From the NCBI GenBank assembly GCA_008828725.1, contig MEHQ01003220.1:1-64000 (forward strand): a stretch of 64,000 bases of DNA. The letters run 5' to 3'. The DNA comes from Saccharina japonica. Its lineage: Eukaryota; Sar; Phaeophyceae; Laminariales; Laminariaceae. Shown piece by piece: positions 1 through 11,139 of this stretch (position 1 is its first letter; each line of letters opens with the position of its first letter). The translations under genes were made by a program, and so were the position numbers. The notes under the pieces are model-generated. The model ran no database searches and had not been told where the DNA came from. It saw only the letters and a list, made by a program, of their open reading frames with translations.

Positions 1-8
1 ACTTCAAC

Positions 9-73
9 ACGACAAGATTAGACGACAAGATCAGACTACAAGATCAGACGACAAGATCAGACGACAAGATCAG
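9..73. repeat. 13-base tandem repeat, five copies
   Basis: Five head-to-tail copies of ACGACAAGATCAG fill this stretch; two copies carry single substitutions. The last copy runs into CTCGAG-containing sequence. The reverse complement of that border (CTCCCTCTGATCTTGTCGT) recurs in the 58-base repeat near 5.6 kb, so both places draw on one dispersed sequence. The unit is too short and spacerless for a CRISPR array. Confidence 0.9.
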
Positions 74-300
74 AGGGAGTTTCGAAAGCTCGAGCATTGA
101 CGCGAAAACCTACAAAACGTCCCAGTGTGCGGTGCGTGGTGCGGGTGTTAGGATCCACCTACTCCGCATGCCGCCCACAAGAATCAGGCAAGACATCCAG
201 AAGCGAACGTCAGAGCCGCATGTACACACAGCAGCTGGGTGAAAACGACCTCTGCGGCGATAGGGGCCCATACTAATATTAATAGCACCAAACATATTTT

Positions 301-480
301 ACGACTCACCGGGCTCCTCAACCCATTCAGAACTGAAAAAACGTATCGCGCACTAATTCAAAGTAGTTTGTCCCCAAACCAAAACACTGTTTACGACTCA
401 CCTGGCTCCTTAACCCACTCAGAACTGAAACAAGTATCCCTCACTAATTCGAAGTAGTTCATCCCCAAATACGTGGGACC
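301..480. repeat. 92-base tandem duplication of a dispersed repeat
   Basis: Two copies begin with ACGACTCACC at 301 and 393 and share ACCCAYTCAGAACTGAAA and ACTAATTCRAAGTAGTT. A third, inverted copy lies at 57031-57103, where the similarity continues through CGTGGGACCAGTT, so this is a dispersed family and not only a local duplication. No coding potential was recognised. Confidence 0.8.
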
Positions 481-489
481 AGTTTTTAA

Positions 490-3400
490 GGGATTGAGTT
501 CACGTTGTTAGAATGCCAATTGATGTTTACAATAGTATTCGTGGTGTACCTAAGGGGATATTCGTCGGGTATATAGCACTTGCAGCTTTTCTCAAAATCA
601 AGTTTAGAGTGAGGTATAGAGCTCCTACACTATAATCAAAACAGATCACGCGGCCACCCTGAGAAACGTATAGAGTGCATCCCTATGGCATCCCTATCTA
701 CCGTAGCAGCATGCGTCAGATACTTCAAGTATACAACTTCATGAAAATAAGTTGTCGACATTCCCGCTGAGAAGACGGCGTTGTACTCGTACAAAGTCTA
801 CCACCTCCGATTGCTGCAAGCAGGACAACAGCAGACACAAACCAAAAAGCGCCACCATCACAAGCAGGCACTCTCAAAAGCCTTGGAAGGTTAGGGCCCA
901 GGCTCACCCCTGGACACATAAGATGCCTCGCAGGACAACTTCCGGGTGGATCCCCTGGGAAACTGCAGCATGGCCCGCGGGGCTTGCATCCACCAAGGTG
1001 CCTTGCTATCACACTCGCTTCGCTGCTTCCAGCTTTGGGGATTCTTACGAGCTGAATGCATCAAAGGCAGAGGGGGGCACGCGAACAAAGTGAGAGCCTC
1101 GTATATCAAAAGCTACATACTGTGGTGTAGGTCGGAGGCAATAAACTTTGTGACAATTGCTACAGTATGCCCTCCGTCAAGTCGCGCGGAACAGGGGGCT
1201 GCGGACGTGTCTACATGTGTGACACTGTGTGTTGTTCTTCACAGTGGACCGTCCTTTCTACCGGTCGACATCCAGCACACTCAGTGTCTGTGCCGATTCT
1301 TCATCCTAGAGAGACACCAGTTGTGTGGTCACAAACCTACGACACACATATACTACGCTGCAATACAGTAAGCAGAGCAGACAATGCAATGCCATATACG
1401 ACAGGCACGACCTACCCTGGTAGCAATCCAGCTGCGTGAAAGAGAAAAAAGAAAAGAAAAAGCGAAAAGGGAAAAGGAAATAATGAAAATACATACAATG
1501 AAACAGATCAACATACAAAAAAGACGATAGCAAAAGACAAAGAGAGAATGTGTCGTGCCTCTCCCGGAGGAGATGTGACAGAAAAAATAAATTTAAGCAG
1601 TCGACAACAGGGTTGGCTCGCACAGTGTAACTGCCCCGCAGCGGCAAAAGCCAAGCCCGCGTAAACGGGCGCTATATATACACGACGACCGCAGTTTGTT
1701 GGTCCATGCATGCCGCAAGATATGACGTGATATTGATTTCGGACTCCAGGCTAATAGTATGTTCAGGGATTGCTTGGAGTTTCTTCTGTCCACCGATGTT
1801 CACTTGATGTGGACTGTGCGGAGCTTGACGTGGCTGGATGCCGGCTGTGTGGGTTTCTGTGGGTCTTATTTTCATCTTCTGGTGTTGACGAGGGACTCTA
1901 CGTCGATTTTAAATATATAAAACACTCTCGGCGAAAACATAGGTTACGTTGATGAAAACGGAAACATAGGTTGCGTTACGCTTTTGATCCTATTTAGCCT
2001 CTGTCGCTAACAGGCAGGAGTATATATTGGCATGACAATCAGGGGACAACAACAAAACATCCCCGGGGAAACGTTTGGGGATGGACAGATGAAACCCCCT
2101 TTTCTGCTAAAACATTGTTTAAGTGGATCTTCCGAGCCCCTGTTTTGCTGCTCCGCTCCAACTGATACTAATTGTCGGGCTTTAGGATCAAAGCAGAGCA
2201 TGTCACTCAAAGCAGCACTACGACGAAAATCAACACGCTACATGGCCTTCTTTCGTAAGGAAGGGCGCACAAGGGACCCCCAACACAGTACGGACGCCTT
2301 TCGCGGCCAAAAACGTTTTTTCCCCACCAGGCCCTGAAAATATTAACAGGCGGCTCCAGAGCTAATTACGCCAGTATATATCTATACGAAGAATATATAT
2401 ATATATATATCACCTGCAGGTTAGGAAACGTCCAGTTAGACTCCACTGGAAAACCAGACGCAGCGATCCGAGCATCAAAGCGCTGGGTAGCGAGTTGTAA
2501 GAAAGTGCCCTCAGATCCTTCGAATTGTGCCAAAGACCGTCCATCTCCATCGGAGGCGAAACGTTTCTGTCGGTCCTCGTCGTTGCTGTACCCCCGATGT
2601 CAACCGACAAGACGCAAATATATGCAATGAGGCACATGCGTAGGGGCAAGGCATACTCGAACATGTCGCACTTTCCTCCACACCAAGGGTCCGCGCGTAT
2701 TCCCCCACATGACAGCAAACCGCGTCTACCTACCGGTTGGAGTCTAGCTGGGTGTTCGTTGGATGCGGAGACCATCCAACACCCGGTGTCTTCAGCGAGC
2801 GACACGGTACGAGAAACGTCGCGAGCGGCAATCTACGATTAATTCAGCAAACGGCAAGCTACGAGCACAGAGCAAGACTGGTGATGCTAGTGTATGCCTT
2901 GCTTTAAGAGTGTTCTATTACACACACCGAGTTGTCATGGGGCAATTGCCATGTCCGGCTAACTCACTACTGCCCCTTTGTTTTTTGTTGGGTTTGGCTC
3001 AAAACTCGGATTATTGGAACCTCCTCCAAACCGACTTTCGCGGAAAGAAAAAAGTCGGGGAAACAAGCGCCAAAAGACCGGCCTCTCACTTGATACAACG
3101 CACTACTGTAATCTGTGGTGGTTCTTGATTTTTCCCAGAAATGCAAACATGTCACCTTTGCCACGTGTTGAGCATGGCGAAGAACTCGTCGTCAAGCGCA
3201 AACGGGATGGTGTCTCCGGTGTCTCCGAGCTTTCTGCAAAACATAAATCATGCGGGAACGGACCACCAAACGACAAAACACAAAGCACCGTGCGTGGCCG
3301 AATGGTTTTTAAGAAGTTTACTGTTAATACTGCACTCTACAGAAACGTAAACATGACAGGAATTCCAAGTGCTTTCATTCGTCCCCACAACATAACTACT

Positions 3401-4100
3401 GTGTAAGTAAGGCATGCTGCCCACGGGGCTTCAAAGAAGTATGTATGTTTACCGTTACGTACAACAAATTGGTCTAACACGGGAAGCAAGTTCGTGATTG
3501 ATACTGGGGCCAACTCAACCCGACCCGACCCTGACCCTATATACCACTAACCCTGATCTCAACCGCGACCGTGATCCGTCAGGGGCCGCCACTACACGCT
3601 TAGTGTGGCCAAAATCGACGTCCTTGGCGCGAAATCGTTCCACTAATAGACATGATTATCGTGTGTTTGGCGTTGTCTGGTTTCTGTGCTTGGGGAAAAG
3701 TCCTGGAAAACCCCTACCGTCTGAAGTTTGTACGAGTCTCATCTCGACGAAGAGGTTTCACAACCACTCTCGATATTGACATCGGCGTTGATACGCTGCT
3801 GATCAGAAAATAAATTATCACGCAGTTGGGGTCAAGATAGCAGGGCATCGTACCCATTGTGCAGATAATATATTTAAGCCCATTTCGCATCCATGCATGC
3901 CGTATGAAGCAAGATTATCATGAGGTACTGTAGAGCGGCTGCCAGTTCATATGGAATCGATCAGCGCATTTCATCAACAACCTTATGCTCGCTTTGGCAT
4001 CTCTCGCGTTTTCGGTGGGACCAGCGTCTTACGAAACGCGTGCCCAGGAGGGCACAAACACCGTTGCCGAATCGTGTTTGACGTGTTCTATCCAACAACT
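490..4100. other. No gene recognised
   Basis: Short overlapping open frames occur on both strands, the longest about 130-140 codons (2410-2805 minus, 946-1371 plus, 2978-3406 plus). None shows a familiar motif, a strand preference or convincing splice borders. An (AT)n run sits at 2395-2412. I see no repeat pair or RNA gene here that I can defend. Confidence 0.5.
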
Positions 4101-4217
4101 ACTACGGCCGACCATATTAAATAGGACCAAATATTGTTAGAAAAAATAGGTAGTTATATAGGTTTGTGTGGGTGCCGCAGGTCCTATTTACTAGTGTTTA
4201 CTATGGTCCCCCGTAAT
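4101..4217. mobile_element. Small TIR element (MITE-like), copy 1
   Basis: An AT-rich core of about 60 bases is enclosed by imperfect inverted ends: ACTACGGCCGACCATATTAA on the left and the complement of GTCCCCCGTAAT on the right. Just inside lie TAAATAGGACC and GGTCCTATTTACTAG, which mirror each other. Two further copies (45531-45640, 50146-50245) share the ends and the inner GGACC...GGTCC boxes. At about 110 bases it has no coding capacity and would need a transposase supplied elsewhere. Confidence 0.65.
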
Positions 4218-4612
4218 AAAACAGTCGAGGACAAAAGACACATTAAAACGCTACGTCAGGTATTTGGCACTCTCGTTTCCCTCAGGGAGAGGAAAAAACC
4301 TGCTGCAAACTGACGCCGTGAAATATTGCTATGGCCCCACCACTAGTCACATCACGGGGTAACTACAGCCCAGAGAGTCCCTTACTACTGTGATGTCAAT
4401 AGCGCAATAGAGCAATCAGCAGTAATTTGGCCGTCAGTCGTTTCGACGCCAGGCGGACAGCAGTGTTGACTGCGCTCACATTTCTGTCACGCCAGCTCTT
4501 CTGGCCGCGGTGAGGCATTCCTCCAGGTCTCCAGCATCGCCTTCGGTTATGCCGCAGCCTGAGATGTCACTGTCATTCGACAACAGCGGCGCCAAAGGTA
4601 TGGTATCACCAC

Positions 4613-4765
4613 ATCACGACAGGCAAAGCAAGGCAAGCAACGCAAGCAACGCAAGCAACGCAGGCACGGCAAGCACGGCAAGCAGGACAAGCCAGGCCAA
4701 GCAAGGCAAGCCAGGCAGGCAAGGCAAGGCAGGCAGGCAAGGCAGGCAAGCAAGACAAGCAGTGT
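4613..4765. repeat. GGCAAGCA-type minisatellite
   Basis: A purine-rich run built from AGGCAAGC, AGGCAGGC and ACGCAAGC words with variable order. It keeps several frames open on both strands, which explains the cysteine/leucine-rich and serine/alanine/glutamine-rich pseudo-proteins here. I do not treat those as genes. Confidence 0.8.
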
Positions 4766-5518
4766 CTCAACCTTGTCCGCCAAGAGGTGAAAACACCCCG
4801 CATACATTTCACCAGGAACATGACGGGTCTCGACTTGGCGCGCGAAAGCGAGTTAATGGGCAAAACCTTGCACATAGGGCAGTAGGGGCCAAGACCACGT
4901 GGTTCTAGCCCGCTTTAAAGTCCCTTCAGCCATCAACTGCAACTTCAACGGATTCACGTGGTCCTGCAGACAAGGAGATAACGCTCCCCAAAGAATGTAT
5001 ACTTGCTAGGGACACTGTCCTGCTCCAGGCAGAGCTGCCTAAACAATGAGTAGGTCATGATACGCCCAAGCTTAAGATTACGAAGCTGGATTGTAAATAA
5101 GCAGATAGAAGCCAGCATGTACTATTCTACGTAGATGCCCGTCAGCCGCGGACGGAAGTATAACATTACTCACATTCGGTTGGTGCCTGGTGCACACACG
5201 AAAGTTTCGCTGGTGGGATCGAGGCACGGGTTCAAACCTGCCCGGGTGTATACGAGGGTGCCACCGAAAGTGGCCAGGAAAGACTGTCGGCGTTCGTACA
5301 GCCGTGAAAAACATACCCGTAGTTGTCGTTACCGTCATGACAACTCCAAAAGTAGAGAACTACGCAGATAACATAGCCTGTTGGCCTATCTACTGGCGCT
5401 AAATGAGAAAAATCAATATGTCATTGTTAACGACGTACCTGATACCTCTTTTTAATTCAGGATGGCCGTTACAGTGGGGGGCCGCTGTTAAGAAACGTCA
5501 ACTTGGTATCGCTAACAT

Positions 5519-5633
5519 GCTACGAGAACTTTCGAGGAGCCCTCTGATCTTGTCGTGCTGAGGTTGCCACTAACAGGCTACGAGGACTTTCGAGGCTCCC
5601 TCTGATCTTGTCGTGCTGGGGTCACCACTGATA
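5519..5633. repeat. 58-base tandem duplication
   Basis: Two adjacent copies start with GCTACGAG (5519 and 5577) and share ACTTTCGAGG and CCTCTGATCTTGTCGTGCTG. They lie just upstream of the first recognised sulfotransferase exon, so they are probably intronic. The CTCCCTCTGATCTTGTCGT core also occurs inverted near position 50-75. Confidence 0.8.
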
Positions 5634-5660
5634 TACTGCCATGTTCGCGTACTTTGGCAG

Positions 5661-8385
5661 GTTGAGGGGTGCGCAGGACACAGTATGTCGGGTGGCGCGA
5701 AAGCCAAACTCAAAGACCCTTCTGTGTTTTCGATGTCAAACCTACGAGATGTGGTTGACCGGCTTGTATCTGGCTTCTTGTACACCGCTCCTCACTCTCC
5801 TGCATGTGCTCGAGGGGAAAACGTGGTGCGTTGATTTTGTTTTTTTGGTTCTGCGTTCGTATTTCATATTGAGCATTAAGAGTAAGGATTAAGGACTTCG
5901 CTTCCGCCGTTTCACTTACGGCAGCAGACCTTCCAGGAACAACATTTGCTGCTATCGGTTTCCCCTTTGAGAACCGAAGGCGAGTGGAGCTCCATACATG
6001 ATATCAATTCGCGCTGTCATTAAGATGTTTTCAAGCTTGGTAGCTCTATTGTAACACCGTGTTCGCCTCGAGCCGTGGTGTTTATACTACAGCTCGAATC
6101 CACGACTTTCGGAGCGTTTACCATACAGATGACCGAGGACCGCAGGAGCCTTATTGTACCCCTCAACGTACCATAAAGGTGAAGTGTGACGGGATGACCC
6201 TATCTGCGAGGCATGAATGCGCGCTCACTTGAAGTCCGCAGTGCAGCATGTATCGAGCGCCCGCTTTGACGGGCTCACTGAATGATCGAACACGCGCTTG
6301 TGTTTTGATCAAGAGGCATGTCCCGCAGAGTGAGGCATGCGAGTTCTAGTTTGACGCTATTCGTGAACCTGTTGTGATTGTGTCAGGACTACAAGAACTG
6401 TTTCTTGAAGATGACGGCGAGTCGAACCTTTCAGAACGTGGCATCGAAAATGGTGTCGGGGCACCATGCGTACGACGGAAAACCACACCTGTGCTTGGAA
6501 GAGGACGATTCCGGCACGTGCACTCAAACCCTAGGAGCTGTTTTACGCGGGGCCTGCAACCTGAACTTCATTACGATGTGGTAAGTTTTCTTAGGCCAGA
6601 GATCATGCTGCCGGTGTGGCGGCGTGGGGGTGCCTGTCAACAGTCCCCGGTGACGCGCCGTACTGTAGTACATAGCGTGGTTGGTATATCATCGCTATAT
6701 AGGCACAAATGCCAACTCGTGTTCCCAAAGTGGAGATATTGCTACGCGTACAGTAGCTTCCAGAGAGTTCGTCGTGGATGCTCCTTGTACTGTTCCTCCT
6801 CGTTTTGTGAGGCGACGTCAAAAGAGACTTCGGTCAATGATCTTGGGTCTATTGTCGCGTGTTTAGTATCCTTGCCTATTAACACCTTTATGGTCTGCTT
6901 GCTCTCCCCGTTTCTGGCTCACGCGGTGCTTCTATTATACCTTGTACATGTTGTAAGATGCACGCACAAGGTGTTGTACGAGAAATGTGTGCGCTACTTG
7001 CAATATTTCCGCCATATTACGAGCATCAGGGTAGCCAGATGTATCGTGTCCGCTTCGACCGGGCTTGCTTATTCTCACTAGTGCTCACTAGCCGCCATCT
7101 CTGCTTCTTGTTTGCGTTTTCCGGAGGGCAGCGAAACTTGGCAGTCGTCCGTCCTTCTCCTGTTCGAGACTTTGCCGTGGATCCAGCCCACCAAGGAGTT
7201 CTTCCCGGCCCCACGCCATGAAGACGGTAATTGACAGCGTCGGATATTCCCCGTGTACGTCGAAGTGTATAGAAAAGGGTGGAGTTGCGCTTCCTATTTT
7301 GTTTTTTTGCTTTCGAAGACCCATGTCATGCCAACATGAGAGCGACGTGCGGTGTCGTATTCGCCACGGAGACGCTAATTGTATTTCTCTGTCGCGCACG
7401 AGCCACAGCTCAGGTGACCCGCCTCGATATGACCCAAGCTATGGTTGCCCGCAGAGCACTACATCGACTGTATATTTGTATTTCTATTAGATGACAATTT
7501 ATAAATATGTTGCCTTTCACGCCACACATGGCGGCTGTGCATCCACCCCTTCGCCCCCCCGTCCGACAAGCTTGCGTTTGCCGTGCTGCTGCTGCTGCTG
7601 CCTCTGCTCCGCTGAACGCGGATTGATTTTTATCGTTAGGCAATGATCCTAGGTCCGGCGGTGGAGAGGTTGTCTTGTCACGGCACAACGACGGGGCAAA
7701 ACACGAGGAAGGGATTAAACATATTTCGCCAAAGCTAAGGGAAGCCGCTAGTAAAATTAATGCCGTCGACGAAGCTCTCCACGAGTTCGTTTCCGCGAAA
7801 TTCTGCGAACGCCTTCGAGATTTGGAGCTTGTTGACCAACCCTTTGTCGCCGAAGAGCTCGCTGGCTACAAGACCCTAAATCAAAGGTGAGGGCGGGAAT
7901 TTCATACCATGCTGGGGGGTGTCCGTGCCAACTTAGTACGTCGGAAAGCGGAGGGTTGTTTTCGAAACGACAGTTCACACCACTCTGCCGTAGGTAGCAC
8001 CAACAACAAGCACGATGCCTTGGTACAACTGGTAGGTTACGACTCGCGACAGCGATGTCAAATATGTGTGTTGGCATCACTTACGTCGACCACATTTTCG
8101 GGCATACCATACGTGTTTGGTTCATGTTCGATTCACGTTTGATAATACGTGTTTGGTTCATGCTTGACTCATGTTTGATTCATGGTTGATACCTGATACA
8201 TGTCTGCTTCATGTTTGATCCATGTTTGATTCATGTTTGATTTATGTTTGCTTCGTGTTTGCTTTATGTTTCATGCATGCTTGAACAGGTGCACGGACGC
8301 CAATTGGACCACGAGCACTCTGGAGCACTTCAAGCCCCTGGTACCCGAGGACTGCCGCCTATACCAACCGATGGCTCACCCGTAG
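5661..8385 (+). CDS. Carbohydrate-sulfotransferase-like gene, five exons, 5' end not found
   Basis: Predicted Golgi-type sulfotransferase (PAPS-dependent transfer of sulfate to a sugar). Exons read by eye: 5661-5825, 6387-6580, 7132-7226, 7640-7886, 8289-8385, about 265 residues. Introns are GT...AG (donors GTGCGT, GTAAGT, GTAATT, GTGAGG) and the phases agree at every junction (0, 2, 1, 2). No stop interrupts the chain before TAG at 8383. Exon 1 holds LRDVVDRLVSGF, with the Arg and Ser spaced as in the 3'-phosphate-binding RDPxxRxxS motif of sulfotransferases. Exon 2 has an FQNVASKMVSG stretch like the NxQTRxLxG region. Exon 4 has INAVDEALHEF, like the N..D..LY helix near the C-terminus. The exon with the P-loop-like 5'-phosphosulfate site and any membrane anchor must lie upstream of 5661 and was not found. 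Intron 4 contains the 11-base minisatellite. The family call is moderately sure; substrate unknown. Confidence 0.68.
8118..8280. repeat. 11-base minisatellite (TTCATGTTTGA) inside an intron
   Basis: About 14 degenerate copies of TTCATGTTTGA and close variants (TTCATGCTTGA, TTTATGTTTGC) occur at roughly 11-base spacing. The array lies within intron 4 of the sulfotransferase-like gene (7887-8288) and stops just before its acceptor. Confidence 0.85.
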
Positions 8386-8870
8386 CTGCTGTAGAGCAAT
8401 CGGAAAAGGACGTGTACCCGTGAGTCATTAGCCGGGAACACTTTCGCTCCAGTGTCATGGCGGTGCACAACAGCGTAGCCCGATCTAACACCAGTAGTGC
8501 TTCGGCCACTCCTGTGGATACAACACGGAGGCCATTTCCTGTAGAAGTCATGATGGTGTTAAGGAGGCGAGCATGCCGTGCGAACGCGTGTGTCTATTCG
8601 ATTCAGAGTACCCCTATTTTGTTTGTACCAATATTTGTTGTGCTATAGTTTATTTGTACATGTGTGTATGAGGAAGCCAAATATCTCGTGCGACGCACGC
8701 TTGTTCGGGACGTACGTTTTCATTAGGTACCTGTTACCTTGCTATCACTTAAACTGTATGAGTGGTTTGTAGCCGGTAGAGCTTGGGATAGGTTCTGCAC
8801 CGTCCCTGTTTCGGAAGACGAAGACAGATACGTTTCGGCGAAGACCACAAGTATGCGCGAATTATGTATA

Positions 8871-9250
8871 ACTAGTGGTACCCCGAACCATGCTAGGGAG
8901 GGGCCGGTATAATAGCGGACATAAACCAAAACTCAGAAAAGGAACTGGGTCACGATCCACACACGCAGTCAACCACGTATCAACCGACCCACCGGCACCC
9001 ACCCACCCACACCCACGCACTCACCCACTCTCACGTTCGTACCAACATCCACTCACTCACACCCAACCACCCAATCACCGATCCACCCACCCAACCACGC
9101 ACGTACGCACCAACCGATCGACACACGCGCACTAACCGATCCACCCACCCACAATAACACCTACAACAACATCAGAGTGAAATCAGCATACAGCAGCACC
9201 AGTACGTACATAAATAGTAGTAGTTCTTATATGACCTATCTACAGCAGCA
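8871..9250 (+). repeat. CCCACC-rich dispersed repeat, copy 1
   Basis: Begins ACTAGTGGTACCCC, then GGGGCCGGTA, GCGGACA, a block of CCCACC/CACTCACC words and AACATCAGAGTGAAATCAG. A second copy in the same orientation spans 15757-16150, with high similarity along about 380 bases. The pair flanks the decayed Ty3/gypsy fossil and the palindrome array. The ends are not TG...CA, so an LTR role is possible but unproven. Confidence 0.75.
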
Positions 9251-9279
9251 CGTACACACGTGGCCATCTTGGGTACCCT

Positions 9280-9720
9280 GCCAGCATTTGGCGTAGACAC
9301 CCTGCCAGTGTGTGACGCCTGACACCCTGCCAGTGTTTTTGGCGGGAAATAACATTGTACAAGGTGAGACACCCTGCCGAAAATCTTACAGGGTGTGGTC
9401 ACCCTGTACAGGGTTTGACACCCTGTTAGGTTTCTGGCTGGGTGTCGGATGCTGTACAGGGTTTGCCGTGGACACCCTGCCAATATTTGACGTAGACACC
9501 CTGCCAGGATTTGATGCCTGACACCCTGCCAGTATATTTGACGGTAAATAACATTGTACAAGGTGAGACACCCTGCCAAACACCTGACAGAGTGTGGTCA
9601 CCCTGTACAGGGTTTGACACCCTGTACAGGGTTTGACACCCTGTCAGGTTTCTGACAAGGTGTCGGATGCTGCACAGGGGTTATCACCCTGCCAAACTTC
9701 CGACAGGGCGTTCCATGTTG
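9280..9720. repeat. 199-base tandem unit with repeated 14-base palindromes
   Basis: AAATAACATTGTACAAGGTG at 9347 recurs at 9546, giving a 199-base period over about two units. Within them ACACCCTGCC recurs around ten times, and the perfect palindrome ACCCTGTACAGGGT occurs at 9401, 9600 and 9619, each followed by TTGACA. Weaker copies continue to about 9980. No protein was recognised. Confidence 0.8.
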
Positions 9721-9984
9721 TGAAAGTTATAAAGAAAAGTGTACAGCGTGTAACACCCTGCCTTTATCTGGCAAATTGTAGAGTATGCTGATTTTATCCA
9801 ATAATGTACAAGGTTTAACATCTCAAATGTGGTATACATTGTCATATTGTTTCTCAAACACCGCACTACCGACAGAGTGCCTGATACTCTCCCAAAAACG
9901 AAATACAAAAACATAGCTTTGATCAGCGTGTGACACCCTTGAAGGACGGCAGGGCGTCCGAACATTCATTGGGAGACATTCTGC

Positions 9985-11130
9985 CAGTGTCGGGGGTCCA
10001 GCAACCTGTCAGTGTCATTGATACACCTCAATATACCGTACAGCAGGGTATTCCCACACTTTTCAGCTTACCACGGCGGTCACCTTACCCGGCTTGTAAG
10101 AGAAAAAATACTGCCATTGTTTAGTACCTCGACAGTGTTGGCAGCATGTGTACACACACGTTGCAAAAGTCAAACACGTTGCAAATGCTTCATACTCCAT
10201 GTGCACGATGTTTTGCAAGGTATCTATATTTATACCCTTATTAGCCGTCGCTTACATCCGCTCGTATTTGTGCGCACACAAATACAACCGCCCGGCGGGA
10301 CCGATACCATAACGTGACATGCCGCAAATGCCTATTCCCAACTCCCCTTCTCGTGGACCTGTCAATGGTTAAAAGTACCCACAACGCAGCAGATCGTAGT
10401 GTTAATTACCCCATCTCTTGAATTCCCTGCACCCAAATAAACCCGCGGACAGGTTCTCGCTATGTTGCTATTTATATTCGTTTCGGGCGCGACGCTCTCG
10501 TAGTCAGCCTGGGAAGAAACTCCTTGTTGTCATTTCTGTTGACGCCGTACGCTCCGTCACCTGAAGATATAAGAGGTAAAATATGAGAGGGAAATACACG
10601 CGAAAGGGATATGATGAGACGAACATAATAGCACTTTAAAGGATGAACTAAAACATGGTACATATATACTTAAATATAGCACTTCAAAGAATAAGCAATG
10701 TGTATCATAAGATAGTACCAGCTAGTACAGCGTTCTGCACGGGTGTGCGTAAAGGTACAGCGTTCTGCACGGGTGTGCGTAAAGATACACTACACCGGTA
10801 GACGTTTTAAAATATACATTATATGTACAAACATAACATACACACCAGGCGTCAGATGTAACATGCAACGCGATAAAACGGGCATGATTATGGTGATGAG
10901 CTACTTGAGAAAAAGGATGCACACACACTCTAGATGTCAAGCGCCATGCTCTATAGGACAGGGGGTCCAGTGCACTCTTGTTGCCACCTTCGTCCTCCCC
11001 GTCTGCCGCAGCATCCGAATATAAAATAGTTTTAATGGACGAAGACAAAAAGGCGGCGTGCCGAGCACCTTGAACAACGCTTTGTTTCATTTAATGCATC
11101 TTCGTTGAGTGAGTATCCAAAGCATCCAAC
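9985..11130. other. No gene recognised
   Basis: Only short unrelated open frames are visible. The exact 30-base duplication at 10725 is listed separately. The first recognisable coding similarity, a retropepsin-like segment, starts shortly after 11140. This stretch could include decayed gag or leader sequence of that fossil, but nothing readable supports it. Confidence 0.4.
10725..10784. repeat. Exact 30-base tandem duplication
   Basis: The unit beginning GTACAGCGTTCTGCACGG occurs twice head to tail without a mismatch, which suggests a recent local event compared with the heavily decayed surroundings. Confidence 0.9.
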
Positions 11131-11139
11131 TGCATTAAA

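Noticed and set aside
9-73. Short regular repeats as a CRISPR array
   Set aside because: The units are 13 bases, directly adjacent without spacers, and the setting is eukaryotic.
6374-7081. 235-codon plus-strand frame as a gene
   Set aside because: It overlaps sulfotransferase exon 2 in another frame, runs through the predicted intron and has no family features.
7499-7890. Stand-alone 71-codon protein starting at 7675
   Set aside because: The supposed start is TTG, and the reading is better explained as an internal exon (7640-7886) ending at a GTGAGG donor.
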